Positions 10,205 through 19,196 of a stretch of DNA of 64,000 bases are shown one piece after another. The translations under genes were made by a program, and so were the position numbers. The first letter of the stretch is position 1. Every line of letters begins with the position of its first letter. Source of the DNA: Anoxybacter fermentans (lineage in GTDB: Bacteria > Bacillota > Halanaerobiia > DY22613); contig NZ_CP016379.1 in NCBI RefSeq assembly GCF_003991135.1, positions 3,038,001-3,102,000 on the forward strand. The letters run 5' to 3'. A model generated the notes under the pieces. That model searched no databases and was not told the origin of the DNA. It saw only the letters and a list, made by a program, of their open reading frames with translations.

Positions 10205-10714
10205 TCAATCTATTAAGCACTGGGTATCTTTTGAGTTTTCTATTCCGGGTATTTCATAAAGTTCAAAACTTTTAACATTCGTTTTCTGATCTATATAAAA
10301 TTTACCTTCAAAAAAATTGGATGTATCAAAGATAAGATTGATAAATTTTTTATTAATTGGGAATAGATCTAATTTACTGATTTCATCAATAGGAACCCAT
10401 CTTAATATTCCTTCTTTTGTTTGGGTTATTGGATTCCCTTCAAATTTTGTAGATTGATAAATGAAAATTAGACCATTCAAATGTCGATCATCATCAATCC
10501 ATTGTACAATACCTCTTAGAAAAGGGTCAATTAATTTTAAACCAGTTTCTTCTTTAAATTCTCTTATAATACATTCTTTAGGAGTCTCTCCAAACTGTAC
10601 TTTTCCGCCAGGAGCACAATAACGTTTATCCCACTTTTCTTTAAAATTGATCATTAAAACTCTCCTATCATTTATTAGATAACAAATTGTGGATAAATAG
10701 AATGAATCTCTCAT
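10205..10714 (-). CDS. Nudix hydrolase
   Basis: The 169-residue protein has a full Nudix box: GETPKECIIREFKEETGLKL fits the G-x5-E-x7-REUXEEXGU pattern, with the metal-binding glutamates in REFKEETG. The N-terminal strand and the CAPGGKVQFGE segment are typical of MutT/NUDT1-like enzymes that hydrolyse nucleoside diphosphates linked to other groups. The substrate cannot be deduced. AAGGAGGA is placed well upstream of the ATG on the minus strand. It is a single gene at the left of the island. Confidence 0.88.
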   Translation of the reverse strand: MRDSFYLSTICYLINDRRVLMINFKEKWDKRYCAPGGKVQFGETPKECIIREFKEETGLKLIDPFLRGIVQWIDDDRHLNGLIFIYQSTKFEGNPITQTKEGILRWVPIDEISKLDLFPINKKFINLIFDTSNFFEGKFYIDQKTNVKSFELYEIPGIENSKDTQCLID

Positions 10715-10854
10715 ACAGATACTTCCTCCTTAATAAAAAACCGACTGGGGGGTGAAGTCACATTGAAATATATTTGACAAGAACTTTTATTATCCTTTGA
10801 AGATTTACAGGAATTACAGCTAAAAACAAAGTTTGAGTTGATCTTTGATTTTAT

Positions 10855-11319
10855 TTGTTAAGGAATAACCAGATATTGACCTTTCTGAAGACTTTGAATT
10901 ATCAGCTTGTTTTTCTTTATCTCTGGGAAAAGCTTTAGTTGAACCTTTTTTAGATTGGTTTTTATCAAGGTATATATTGGTTAAACTGCAAAAAGCTAAT
11001 TTTTCGCTTCTTGAGAAATTTTTAGAACCATCTGAAACTCGATTTTCGCCGAAATAAGGCTTCCTAATCAAAGGGCCCTCCTTGCCCTTGATTAGCTCAT
11101 TACCTCCTGTGATGAGGCCTTATTTCGTCGGAAATTTCGCTAAGATGATTTGGCGAAAAATTTCTATGTTGCTCAAAATTAGCTTTTTGCAGTATAATCA
11201 TATATTGTATTTTTAGAAATTTCGTGACGACGAGCAACCAGAGCAACATTACTTACTAATCTATATTCATCAAGGATTTGCTGTTTAAATTCATTAGAAT
11301 ACTTCTTACGTTTCATCAT
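10855..11319 (-). pseudogene. IS3-family transposase orfA remnant, interrupted by the 220-bp element
   Basis: On the minus strand the reading frame from the ATG pair at 11314-11319 gives KRKKYSNEFKQQILDEY, then RRHEISKNTIY: the start of an IS3/IS911-type OrfA with its HTH. The frame is cut at codon TAT by the palindromic element (10980-11199). It resumes beyond it as KKGSTKAFPRDKEKQAD, a typical OrfA continuation, after one further frameshift. No OrfB or clear IS ends remain. Confidence 0.75.
10980..11199 (+). repeat. Palindromic 220-bp element, full copy with 8-bp target duplication
   Basis: This copy runs from GTTAAACTGCAAAAAGC to GCTTTTTGCAGTATAATC and is exactly 220 bp. It is flanked by identical octamers ATATATTG at 10972-10979 and 11200-11207. 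Removing the element and one octamer restores the continuous OrfA codons of the IS3 remnant. This fixes the ends of the family and shows insertion by a transposition-like event. Confidence 0.93.
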
Positions 11320-11339
11320 TAATAATTCTTTTTAATTTA

Positions 11340-11648
11340 ATTATATCCCTTAAACACTATTTTTCCAAATTCATTAGAGGGATATAGAGCAAACAGCTTT
11401 TTGAAGAAATTGGGGGTTGGAATAAGGATAAAAATTTTGATTTACAGGATGATTATATTTTAAGCTAGAGGATTAAACAACACTATAATTTCCTAATCCA
11501 TCATAGAAGTATATATGATAACTTCGTAAAAAAGCTCTCGGAAAAAGGTTGAAAAATTATTTTAGAAACCAGGTATCATCTTGCACAAAATGAAGTAAGA
11601 AAAATATTTGCAAGACAGGAGCAAGATTATGTTGAATATTCTATATAA
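11340..11648 (+). other. Non-coding stretch with a short gene remnant
   Basis: The only coding trace is at about 11553-11648 on the plus strand. It reads LETRYHLAQNEVRKIF and then ARQEQDYVEYSI before a stop, with no start. It looks like the C-terminus of a lost gene whose stop is followed by GGGAGGGG, the likely ribosome binding site of the broken gene downstream. I do not recognise the family. Confidence 0.35.
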
Positions 11649-11655
11649 GGGAGGG

Positions 11656-12870
11656 GTATCTCTGGTAACCAGGGGATTTCATCTGACTTTGGAAGAGGCT
11701 AGAGCTTTGGTAATCTACAGTCAACTTTTATCAGAAAATAGTAAATTGAAAAATCCTATAGAAGTTGTTTGTGTTCTCACAGAAGTTCAATATGATCCCA
11801 ATCCGGTGGTAAGTCAGAATCATTATTTAGTCTTATGGAATAGAATTCCCGATTTTAAGGAAGAGGATCTTGATCGGGCAGCTTACCATGAACGTACACT
11901 AATTGAGGTTTATGCCATGAGACACAATAAATTCTTTGTACCAACAGATGAATTTATACTTTACCGTAAGGCAACCCGTCAAATACGCCGATGGGGTGGA
12001 TCAGATGCAGATAGAGAGGCAAAGGAATGCTTTAGTTAAGATAAAAGAGCTGAAGATATGGTTGCTCAGGCCTTTGCAAAGAATGGATCAATGGTACAGG
12101 AACAGCTGTGGACTAATTTGGGGCGCTATGAAGAATGGAGAGATTATGTAAAAAGAGCTCGTTCGGGACAAAAAGTAAAAGCTTCCCCATTAACAAGCTT
12201 TTTATCGTATGTTGCGGCGAGGAGATATCATTGTTACTGACCGTTTGTCTGGAACTTTTCGCCAACCAGTCTTTGGATTGAAAGAGCTTTTAATACCCGG
12301 GCCCTGGCCTAATGAGAATGTGACTGAAGAAGAAGCTAGACGCTTGCTTGTTTTACATATATTGAAAGCTTATGGTATTGCAGGTCGTAGTCATATTGCT
12401 TATATTACAGGACTTCCTTCCAAAAAGGTAGAGGAAGCTTTAGAATATCATAGAAAGCAGGGTCTAGCTACAACAGCTTCAATCGAAGGTATACGAGGTC
12501 AATGGTGGGTTATACCAGATTGGCAGATGGTTATTGAGAAAAATAATAATCACCGAAAATATCATTACTCTTTCCTTTAGATAATTTTGTTCGAAATAGA
12601 AAATGGCTGAATAAGTTATTTAATTATACTTTTACCATGGAATATTTTCAGAAAAAGAATATGAAATGGCAACTTTCAATTCTCTTTGGCAGTGATTTTG
12701 TTGGATATGTTGATTGTAAAGCTGATCGTAAAAAGAATCAGTTTCTTGTTAAATCTGCTGAGATTAAATGTGGATCGAAGGATTTAAGTGCTGCTCTTGA
12801 TAATAGTTTATTTAATCTGGCTAAATTTCATGGATTGTCTGAGGTACTACATCTTTACAAAGAAGCTTAA
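11656..12870 (+). pseudogene. AlkZ/YcaQ-like winged-helix DNA glycosylase, broken
   Basis: Four adjoining pieces together cover a protein of the YcaQ/AlkZ family (Pfam HTH_42), which unhooks interstrand crosslinks or protects antibiotic producers. Visible landmarks are LTLEEARALVIYSQ at the start, NHYLVLWNRIPDF, HERTLIEVYAMRH, RRGDIIVTDR, LDNFVRNRKWLNKLF and DFVGYVDCKADRK at the end. An in-frame TAA at 12037 and frameshifts near 12210 and 12570 break it. The family assignment rests on the order and spacing of these segments. It cannot make a full protein as written. Confidence 0.72.
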
Positions 12871-12947
12871 ACAATATGGGGTAAAGATAGTTGAAACCAA
12901 TATGGAAAAAATGGGATGGTCAGACTTTTGTGATGAATCAAATGTAT

Positions 12948-13050
12948 GATTAAACTGCAACAAGCTAATTTTGAGCTCTATTGAAATTTTTCGTTAAGCC
13001 ATCTTAGTGAGATTGAAAAGAATGGCTTCATTACAGGATGTGATGAGGCC
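12948..13050 (-). repeat. Left half of an interrupted palindromic element
   Basis: GATTAAACTGCAACAAGC through TGTGATGAGGCC matches the element in minus orientation up to its central hairpins. The other half lies at 13319-13370, separated by a foreign 268-bp segment. Confidence 0.8.
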
Positions 13051-13318
13051 CAGGCTGTTAAAAAAGAGAAGGTTTAGATAACCTGCTCCCACAGGGGACC
13101 AGAAAAACTAAATATAATTTCTTCCGCTACTGGACGCTCCGCCGTCCTGGTCGCGCGTCCTTAAAAGTTAAGGCTTCCGTCCGTCTGGTTCTAGCCTTGA
13201 CTTATACGCTTCAGAAATTATATTTTAGTTTCTAAAGCTGAATACCAGTGCAAGGGCAAGTCTCTAAAAAAAAAGAAGGGTTTGTCAACAATCTGGATCT
13301 CATCATAGATTAATCAAT
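13051..13318. repeat. GC-richer folded insert inside a palindromic element
   Basis: The segment splits a 220-bp element. Its outer arms are AACTAAATATAATTTCT (about 13108) and AGAAATTATATTTTAGTTT (about 13215), a near-perfect stem of about 18 bp. Inside are GC-rich smaller palindromes such as GGACGCTCCGCCGTCC. It has no ORF. It resembles other structured GC-rich patches at 25.2, 25.8 and 29.4 kb in this island. Confidence 0.55.
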
Positions 13319-13370
13319 TAGATGGTTCGAAAAATTTCTTTATGAAGCGAAAAATTAGCTTTTTGCAGTA
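13319..13370 (-). repeat. Right half of the interrupted palindromic element
   Basis: TTAGATGGTTCGAAAAATTT through GCTTTTTGCAGTA matches the terminal arm of the 220-bp family in minus orientation and completes the half at 12948-13050. Confidence 0.75.
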
Positions 13371-13451
13371 AAAGGATGGCTGACGTCAGTGGGTATTGGA
13401 CCAGGAAGCCTTGCAACTCGACTATCCGGGTTATGAAAATCATGGTAAAGT

Positions 13452-13613
13452 ATGGTATTGGCCTTTTTAAATAATTACCCGCAACTCTATCCAGAACAAA
13501 ATTTATTAAAATCAGAGATAGCAAATATGGATCAATTCCCCATTCCAAATTTTAAAGGAATTTTTGAACAAATAAAGAAGCATAACAATAATGTAAAGAA
13601 TCTGGAAAAATAA
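13452..13613 (+). pseudogene. Uncharacterised gene remnant (53 codons)
   Basis: The frame reads FLNNYPQLYPEQNLLKSE, then MDQFPIPNFKGIFEQIKK, and ends in a stop. It has no convincing ribosome binding site and looks like the C-terminus of a longer protein. It lies directly after the interrupted repeat and before a radical SAM remnant. I do not recognise the family. Confidence 0.35.
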
Positions 13614-13758
13614 TTATATCTATTGCAGGATTAAGGGGTATTTGTGTAACGTTGTCCCTAGGTCTAATACCTCTAATTATGAATATATAGTAGGCAATGT
13701 CCTATTGGAAAAAAACTATGGGTTAATTAATGCCCTGGTTTTTGTTTTTTCTTAAGGC
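13614..13758. other. Short AT-rich gap between gene remnants
   Basis: No reading frame, repeat or clear signal is visible. Confidence 0.35.
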
Positions 13759-13959
13759 TTGAATATAAAGTTCTCTGGGGAGAAGGATTCATGGGATATG
13801 ATGTTGATTACCTGGGATGGTAGAGTTTTATCATGCAGCAAAGTATTTAGTAATGTGAATGAAGATGATTTAATGGAGATCTGGACAGAGAGGTATCAAC
13901 ACTTCCGGGAATTGTATCAGAGTAGTAAATTGGATGATATCGACCTGTGCCCCTTGTGA
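13759..13959 (+). pseudogene. Radical SAM/SPASM protein, C-terminal fragment
   Basis: The frame reads LITWDGRVLSCSKVFSNVNE, then LMEIWTERYQHFRELYQ and DIDLCPL, and just past the stop a shifted CDWP. This is the layout of a SPASM domain, with its first cysteine, the LMEIW helix and the CxxC near the end. The upstream radical SAM core is missing. It precedes the ABC-2 exporter operon at 14018, just as an intact radical SAM gene precedes the minus-strand exporter at 54330. Confidence 0.6.
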
Positions 13960-14017
13960 TTGGCCTGAATAAACTTTTTAAGAATGATAGATAAATCGTT
14001 GTAAAGGAGTTGGTCCT

Positions 14018-14911
14018 TTGAATAGGGTACAAAAAGAAATTGTTAATCAAAGTGGGGTTTGTCTTTCCTGGGGGATGGATTTTAAGGAAAATCCAATTAA
14101 ACGGATCTGGTCTTTAATATCGATTGTTGTGACAATAGCAAAAATGAACTTTCGAAAGTTTTTACAGTATCGTCTAGCAAATGTTAGTGGCTTTCTGGTA
14201 AATGTTTTCTGGTTTGTTGTAGAGGCGAATATTATGATTGCATTATTTAGTTCGCGAGGCCAGACATTTAACTATACAGTAGTCCAGGCGGTAACCTATG
14301 TTGGTTTAGCAGAGGCTTTATTGATGGTATCTGGTATTTCTGGAGCTTTGGGTGAGGTAGACTTAGATGGAGATATTCGTTCTGGTCAATTTATTGTGGA
14401 TTTGATTCGTCCAGTTGATTATTTTGTCTATATTTTATCATTAGAACTGGGAAGAGTAGTTTATTATCTATTCTTTAGAGCTGTTCCATTGTTGGCGGTA
14501 CTTTTTATTTTTTTTGACTGGGCTCCACCCACATCAATTTGGACTATCTTTCTTTTCATTTTTAGTGTTCTTGGAGGAATCATTATTACTAACTGTTTGC
14601 ATTTTAGTGCATTGGTACTTGGATTCTGGTTGAATTCAAGCCGTGGAATTCTTGAGGTGGTTAATGTTATGGCGATGCTGTTTTCGGGCTTGCTTTTACC
14701 AATTGCATTTTTCCCGGAATGGCTTGCAAAAATAGTTGTGTATCTGCCCTTTGCAGGACAGTTTTACATTCCGATTTCCATCTTTCTTGGGAATGAGCCA
14801 AGGGCAATGCGCTTATTGGCAGTCGAGATGGGCTGGATAGTTGTTGCCATTACTTTGGCAAGGATATTGTTTCGGATGGCAATGAAAAAGATTTCTGTGC
14901 AAGGTGGGTAG
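14018..14911 (+). CDS. ABC-2 exporter permease (COG4587-like), operon 1
   Basis: The 297-residue integral membrane protein has about six predicted transmembrane segments, starting with VSGFLVNVFWFVVEANIMI. GDIRSGQFIVDLIRPVDYF after the second segment and SGLLLPIAFFPEWL near the end are shared with the paralogue at 47711. Such permeases pair with a second one and a COG4586-type ATPase, as here. The TTG start at 14018 has AAGGAG eight bases upstream. The substrate is unknown; the SPASM remnant next door hints at a modified peptide. A repeat element separates it from its partner permease. Confidence 0.85.
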   Translation: MNRVQKEIVNQSGVCLSWGMDFKENPIKRIWSLISIVVTIAKMNFRKFLQYRLANVSGFLVNVFWFVVEANIMIALFSSRGQTFNYTVVQAVTYVGLAEALLMVSGISGALGEVDLDGDIRSGQFIVDLIRPVDYFVYILSLELGRVVYYLFFRAVPLLAVLFIFFDWAPPTSIWTIFLFIFSVLGGIIITNCLHFSALVLGFWLNSSRGILEVVNVMAMLFSGLLLPIAFFPEWLAKIVVYLPFAGQFYIPISIFLGNEPRAMRLLAVEMGWIVVAITLARILFRMAMKKISVQGG

Positions 14912-14940
14912 AGGTATATTTCGAATTTATTAAATTAATT

Positions 14941-15160
14941 GTTATACTGCAAAAAGCTAATTTTTCGCTCCTTGAGAAATTTTTCGAACCATCTAAAGCT
15001 TGATTTCAGTCGAAATAAGGCTTCCTAATCAAAGGGCCCTCCTGGCCCTTGATTAGCTCATTACTTCCTGTGATGAGACCTTATTTCGACTTCAATCTCG
15101 CTAAGTTGGTTTGTCTAAAAATTTCTATGTCGCTCAAAATTAGCATTTTGCAGTATAATC
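14941..15160 (+). repeat. Palindromic 220-bp element, full copy inside an exporter operon
   Basis: The copy is 220 bp from GTTATACTGCAAAAAGC to TTTTGCAGTATAATC. It lies between the two permease genes and ends 24 bp before the next start codon. Flanks AATTAATT and ATTAATAG share ATTAAT. It is transcribed with the operon unless it ends or starts transcription itself. Confidence 0.92.
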
Positions 15161-15184
15161 ATTAATAGATTGAGGGGAGCTAAC

Positions 15185-15982
15185 ATGAGATATATTCAAC
15201 TTTATTTTCATTTAATTTCAATTAATCTCAGGTCACAAATGCAATATCGTGTTTCATTTGTGTTTAGTCTTCTGGTTGTTTTTCTTACTTATTCAGTAGA
15301 ATTTATTACGATAATGTTTGCACTGGATAAGTTCGGAGGAATTCGCGGCTGGTCATTGTATCAAGTTGCTTTTATGTATGGGATTGTAACCGTTGCCTAT
15401 GCTCTGGCGCGAATAATGTTTTGCGGATTTCAAAGGTTTCCGAATATGGTTAAGTGGGGAATGGTAGACAGGTTTTTGATCCGTCCCATAGATGAGAGGT
15501 TTCAACTGGTGGCTTATGAATTGCCGTTAAACCGCTTGGGACAGGTGATTCTCGGGATAATTGTTCTTATTTTTGCTATTATACATTTAGATATAAAACC
15601 AGGGCTTTCTAATATATTATTTTTGGTTGTGACAATTCTAAGCGGGACTTTGCTGTATGGTGCTTTATTTATTATCAGTGCGGCAATTGCTTTCTGGGCT
15701 GTGGAGAGTAGAGAACTGATGGGGATTATGACCCACGGTACTCTTAGAATGATCAGTTATCCGATATCCATATACAGGCCCATTCTACGGAATATAGTAA
15801 TTTTCATTATTCCAGTAGCATTTATTAACTATTTTCCGTGTCTGCATTTCTTTTCCTATGATCCTCTGGGGTTTCCGGTATTTTTCAGGTATTTGGGCCC
15901 TGTTGTTTCAGTGATGGTCTTTTACCTGTCGCTCTTGTTCTGGGATTTTGGCTTGAAAAGATATCAGAGTACAGGTAATTAA
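15185..15982 (+). CDS. ABC-2 exporter permease (COG3694-like), operon 1
   Basis: The 265-residue membrane protein has about six hydrophobic segments. WGMVDRFLIRPIDERFQL and ISYPISIYRPILRN align with the equivalent loops in the paralogues at 48511 and 52610, and it ends in the shared LKRYQSTGN. I start it at the ATG at 15185 because GAGGGGA lies seven bases upstream. It pairs with the permease at 14018 and the ATPase that begins 15 bp downstream. Confidence 0.86.
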   Translation: MRYIQLYFHLISINLRSQMQYRVSFVFSLLVVFLTYSVEFITIMFALDKFGGIRGWSLYQVAFMYGIVTVAYALARIMFCGFQRFPNMVKWGMVDRFLIRPIDERFQLVAYELPLNRLGQVILGIIVLIFAIIHLDIKPGLSNILFLVVTILSGTLLYGALFIISAAIAFWAVESRELMGIMTHGTLRMISYPISIYRPILRNIVIFIIPVAFINYFPCLHFFSYDPLGFPVFFRYLGPVVSVMVFYLSLLFWDFGLKRYQSTGN

Positions 15983-15996
15983 GGAGGTCAGAATAG

Positions 15997-16980
15997 ATGT
16001 CTACAATTATCTCTGTAAAAGAGTTACGAAAACAGTTTAAAGTCCGCAAAAGGTATAATGGATTTATGGGTTCACTGAAGACATTGCTCTCCCGGGAATA
16101 CAAGATTATCAATGCAGTTGATGGAGTAAGTTTTGAAATTGAGAAAGGTGAGATTGTTGGTTATTTAGGACCTAACGGAGCTGGCAAATCCACAACAATT
16201 AAAATGTTAATCGGGATTTTATATCCAAGCGGTGGTTCTATACTGGTAAATGGAATGGTTCCCTTTGAAGAACGTCGGGAGTTGATGAGACGGGTTGGAA
16301 TTGTATTTGGACAGCGCAGTCAACTCTGGTGGGATCTTCCGGTGATTGATTCTTTTAACTTGTTGGGAAAAATTTATTCTGTTCCAACAGATCGGTTAAA
16401 ACGGAATATTGATTTTTTGTCCGGACTTCTTGAGATTGAGGGAATTTTGGAGATACCAATTCACCAGATGAGTCTAGGACAAAGAATGCGGTGCGAGATT
16501 GCTGCTTCACTTCTCCATGAGCCTGAAATTCTATTACTTGATGAGCCATCAATCGGTCTTGATGTGGTTGCAAAAGAGAAGTTGCGTTCTATGATTAAAG
16601 CTATCAATGCTGAATGTAAGACGACGATTCTTTTAACAACCCATGACCTGGCCGATGTGGAAGCAGTCTGTTCGCGGATTTTGATCATTGACAAAGGAAA
16701 ATTGATTTATGACGGAACACAGGATGAAATAAAACGGAGGTATGGGAAAATCCGGACCCTTGAGGTGGAATTGGCTGAAACGGTTGGGAATGTGGATTTC
16801 AATCCGGCAAAAGTTGTGAAACAGGAAGGCCGGAAAATCTGGTTTGAGTTTAACCGTGAAGAACTTTCTGCAGCTGATTTGATTGCCCGGATCACAGGAC
16901 AATATGAAGTGAAAGATCTGACAATTCATGAAACGCGGCTCGAAACCATTATAAGTGATATTTACAAGGGGGCTATTTAA
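15997..16980 (+). CDS. ABC transporter ATP-binding protein (COG4586-like), operon 1
   Basis: The 327-residue ATPase has Walker A GPNGAGKST, the family-typical GIVFGQRSQLWWDLP in the Q-loop region, signature LSLGQRMR, Walker B ILLLDEPSIGLD and the switch histidine in LLTTHDL. A C-terminal extension of about 80 residues is shared with the 327-residue paralogue at 49332. AAGGAGGT gives a strong ribosome binding site. It should power export through the two preceding permeases. Confidence 0.92.
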   Translation: MSTIISVKELRKQFKVRKRYNGFMGSLKTLLSREYKIINAVDGVSFEIEKGEIVGYLGPNGAGKSTTIKMLIGILYPSGGSILVNGMVPFEERRELMRRVGIVFGQRSQLWWDLPVIDSFNLLGKIYSVPTDRLKRNIDFLSGLLEIEGILEIPIHQMSLGQRMRCEIAASLLHEPEILLLDEPSIGLDVVAKEKLRSMIKAINAECKTTILLTTHDLADVEAVCSRILIIDKGKLIYDGTQDEIKRRYGKIRTLEVELAETVGNVDFNPAKVVKQEGRKIWFEFNREELSAADLIARITGQYEVKDLTIHETRLETIISDIYKGAI

Positions 16981-17363
16981 TGTAATTAGCGCTGTATCAT
17001 GGGCCATTATATGGAGAAAGAGTGCTGGAGAGGTTTTCTTAGATAATAAGGTTTTCAAAATCTATGTTTGTAAATGAAAATTGCCTTGATTTTTTAAAAA
17101 AGAATTCGTTATAATTAAAATAAAAAAATAATTATTGATATTATAAACAATAAGTTCCAGAGGATGAAAAAGCCATTAAATTCTGTTCAAAATAATAAGG
17201 TCAGGTTAAAATATCAAGACAGTGGGAGGTAGAGAGATATTAGAGACCGATTATTTAACTTTAGTTATGTAAAGAATTCACTTTTATTAAGTATCTATGT
17301 TGCTGTATTAAATTCAAAATAAGTAAATTTTTTATAATCAATGAAAAGAAGGGAATGTTTTAG
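16981..17363. other. Intergenic stretch without a recognisable gene
   Basis: AT-rich, with several short poor frames and no homology that I can recognise. It probably carries the promoter of the next ABC operon, but no good -35/-10 pair stands out. Confidence 0.4.
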
Positions 17364-18236
17364 ATGAAAAATAGTGTAATTTCTAAAACAACAAAATCAA
17401 TATTAACTGTCAAAAATTTATGTAAAAAATATGATACTTTTTATCTGGATAATATAGGATTTGAGCTTGAAGAAGGAACAATTACAGGTTTTATCGGGCG
17501 AAATGGCGCAGGTAAATCAACTACTATTAAATTGATATTAAATATTATAAAGTTTGATAAAGGTGAAGTATTTTATCGAGGAGAAAAGTTTTGTGATAAA
17601 CGAATAGATATAAAAAGAAAAATAGGGTATGTAGGCGAACATCAAAATTTTTATGAAAATATTAAAATTAAAAATATTTATAAATTTGTTAAAGGAGTTT
17701 ACAAAGAGTCCTGGAATGACGAAAAATTTAAATATTATATAAATTCAGTGTTTGATATTGATCTGAACAAAAAAATGAAAGAATTATCTAAAGGAATGAA
17801 GACTAAATTCTTAATTGCTTTAGCACTGTCCCATGAACCGGAATTATTATTGCTGGATGAACCAACTTCTGGTTTAGACCCGCTTATAAGAGAAGAGGTA
17901 TTAGAAGTTTTGTATGATTGTGCCAAAAAACAGAATATGACTATTTTTTTCTCATCGCATATAACTGAAGATATTGAAAAAATTGCAGAGAGAATAATTT
18001 ATATAGATAATGGTAAGATATTACTAGATTGCAAAAAGAAAGAAATACACGTTAGATACAAAAAAATCAATATTGAACAATTGGATAAAGAGGCTTTTCA
18101 GGAATTAAAGAGTATAGGTGTTATAAATAAGGATTATATTTTGTTTGATGTTCAAAATGTTAAAAAGGATATTTTAAACAAATATAAAACAGAAAAAATA
18201 ATGCTTGATGAGATGTTGATTTATTTAAGGAGGTAA
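17364..18236 (+). CDS. ABC transporter ATP-binding protein (BcrA-like)
   Basis: The 290-residue protein has Walker A GRNGAGKST, signature LSKGMKTK, Walker B LLLLDEPTSGLD and the switch FFSSHITEDIE. The pattern is that of ATPases serving ABC-2 exporters of the bacitracin/lantibiotic-immunity type. AAGGGAATG precedes the start. The next gene, which begins a few bases after its stop, is its permease. This stretch is more AT-rich than its neighbours. Confidence 0.9.
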   Translation: MKNSVISKTTKSILTVKNLCKKYDTFYLDNIGFELEEGTITGFIGRNGAGKSTTIKLILNIIKFDKGEVFYRGEKFCDKRIDIKRKIGYVGEHQNFYENIKIKNIYKFVKGVYKESWNDEKFKYYINSVFDIDLNKKMKELSKGMKTKFLIALALSHEPELLLLDEPTSGLDPLIREEVLEVLYDCAKKQNMTIFFSSHITEDIEKIAERIIYIDNGKILLDCKKKEIHVRYKKINIEQLDKEAFQELKSIGVINKDYILFDVQNVKKDILNKYKTEKIMLDEMLIYLRR

Positions 18237-18241
18237 AAGTG

Positions 18242-18859
18242 ATGTTAAATATAATTAAAAAAGATATTTTATTTAATAAAAAATTTATTATTATTGCTAT
18301 TTTATATTCTTTAATATTTCCTATTTTCTTGATTATAGATGGAGAAGAGAAATATATGTTTATGAATTTTTTGATACCCCTGGTCAGTACAGGTATCATT
18401 ATTGGTAAAATCTGTTATTTAGAAGATTGTGGAGATGTCAGGATGTATTTAAAATCATTACCAATAGGGAGATATAAACATGTGTTGAGTAGGTATATAG
18501 AAATGTTGGTTATTTTAATTGCTAGTCTAATATATTTGGTAATTGTGCAGTCTTTTGTAACAAAAGATTTATCTTTATCTTATATTATAAAAATAAATAT
18601 TTTTATAATACTACTGTATACTATATATTATTCAATTTATTTAATGTTATTTTTCACCAAAAATTATTATACAGCACAAAATTCTTTAATTTTTCTTGTC
18701 TTTGGAGGGTTATTGGTATCTTTGTTTCTTCAAAAAGTATTAAAAGTACAAATAGATGTGTCGAGTTTATTGCATGGTCAGTATATTATTGGATTATTTT
18801 TTGTTACTATATTAAGTCTAATTATAACTTTTTTTATCAGTATTAAGTTCAATAATTAA
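18242..18859 (+). CDS. ABC-2 family permease (ABC2_membrane_5 type)
   Basis: The 205-residue protein has six hydrophobic segments. MFMNFLIPLVSTGIIIGKI, the ED pair that follows, and LPIGRYKHVLSRY are typical of ABC-2 permeases that accompany BcrA-like ATPases. A GTG directly before the ATG is also possible; GGAGG at 18230 serves either. It is co-transcribed with the preceding ATPase. The substrate is unknown. Confidence 0.8.
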   Translation: MLNIIKKDILFNKKFIIIAILYSLIFPIFLIIDGEEKYMFMNFLIPLVSTGIIIGKICYLEDCGDVRMYLKSLPIGRYKHVLSRYIEMLVILIASLIYLVIVQSFVTKDLSLSYIIKINIFIILLYTIYYSIYLMLFFTKNYYTAQNSLIFLVFGGLLVSLFLQKVLKVQIDVSSLLHGQYIIGLFFVTILSLIITFFISIKFNN

Positions 18860-19196
18860 TTTTTTATATGTTTTTGGTCATATAAAAATTCTGCATTTGG
18901 CTGTATTTTTATTCATTAAATATGAGTCAAATTACAGCTTGATATGGAGCTTCTGAGACATGATTTAGAATAAATGCAGGCAGAAGCCAATTTGCTGGGC
19001 TATACAGCCTATTATACCCTTTTTTCATGTAAAGCTATAATTTGCATATTTTTTGTATAACTACTTGGCAAAATGCTTCATTTTTATTTTACTAGATACA
19101 GTTTCAACTTGGAAATATATGAACAATATAAATAATGAGCTTGAAGATGGTATTATTCCTGGTTTTGAAATTACAATTTTTTGAAAGGATGTTAAT
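18860..19196. other. Intergenic stretch, traces of decayed frames only
   Basis: A plus-strand frame reads MELLRHDLE, a stop, then MQAEANLLGYTAYYTLF near 18941-19025, which may be a gene remnant. Nothing else is recognised. Confidence 0.35.

Noticed and set aside
16355-17058. Minus-strand frames opposite the operon 1 ATPase
   Set aside because: They overlap a clearly coding plus-strand gene, lack ribosome binding sites and show no recognisable domain.
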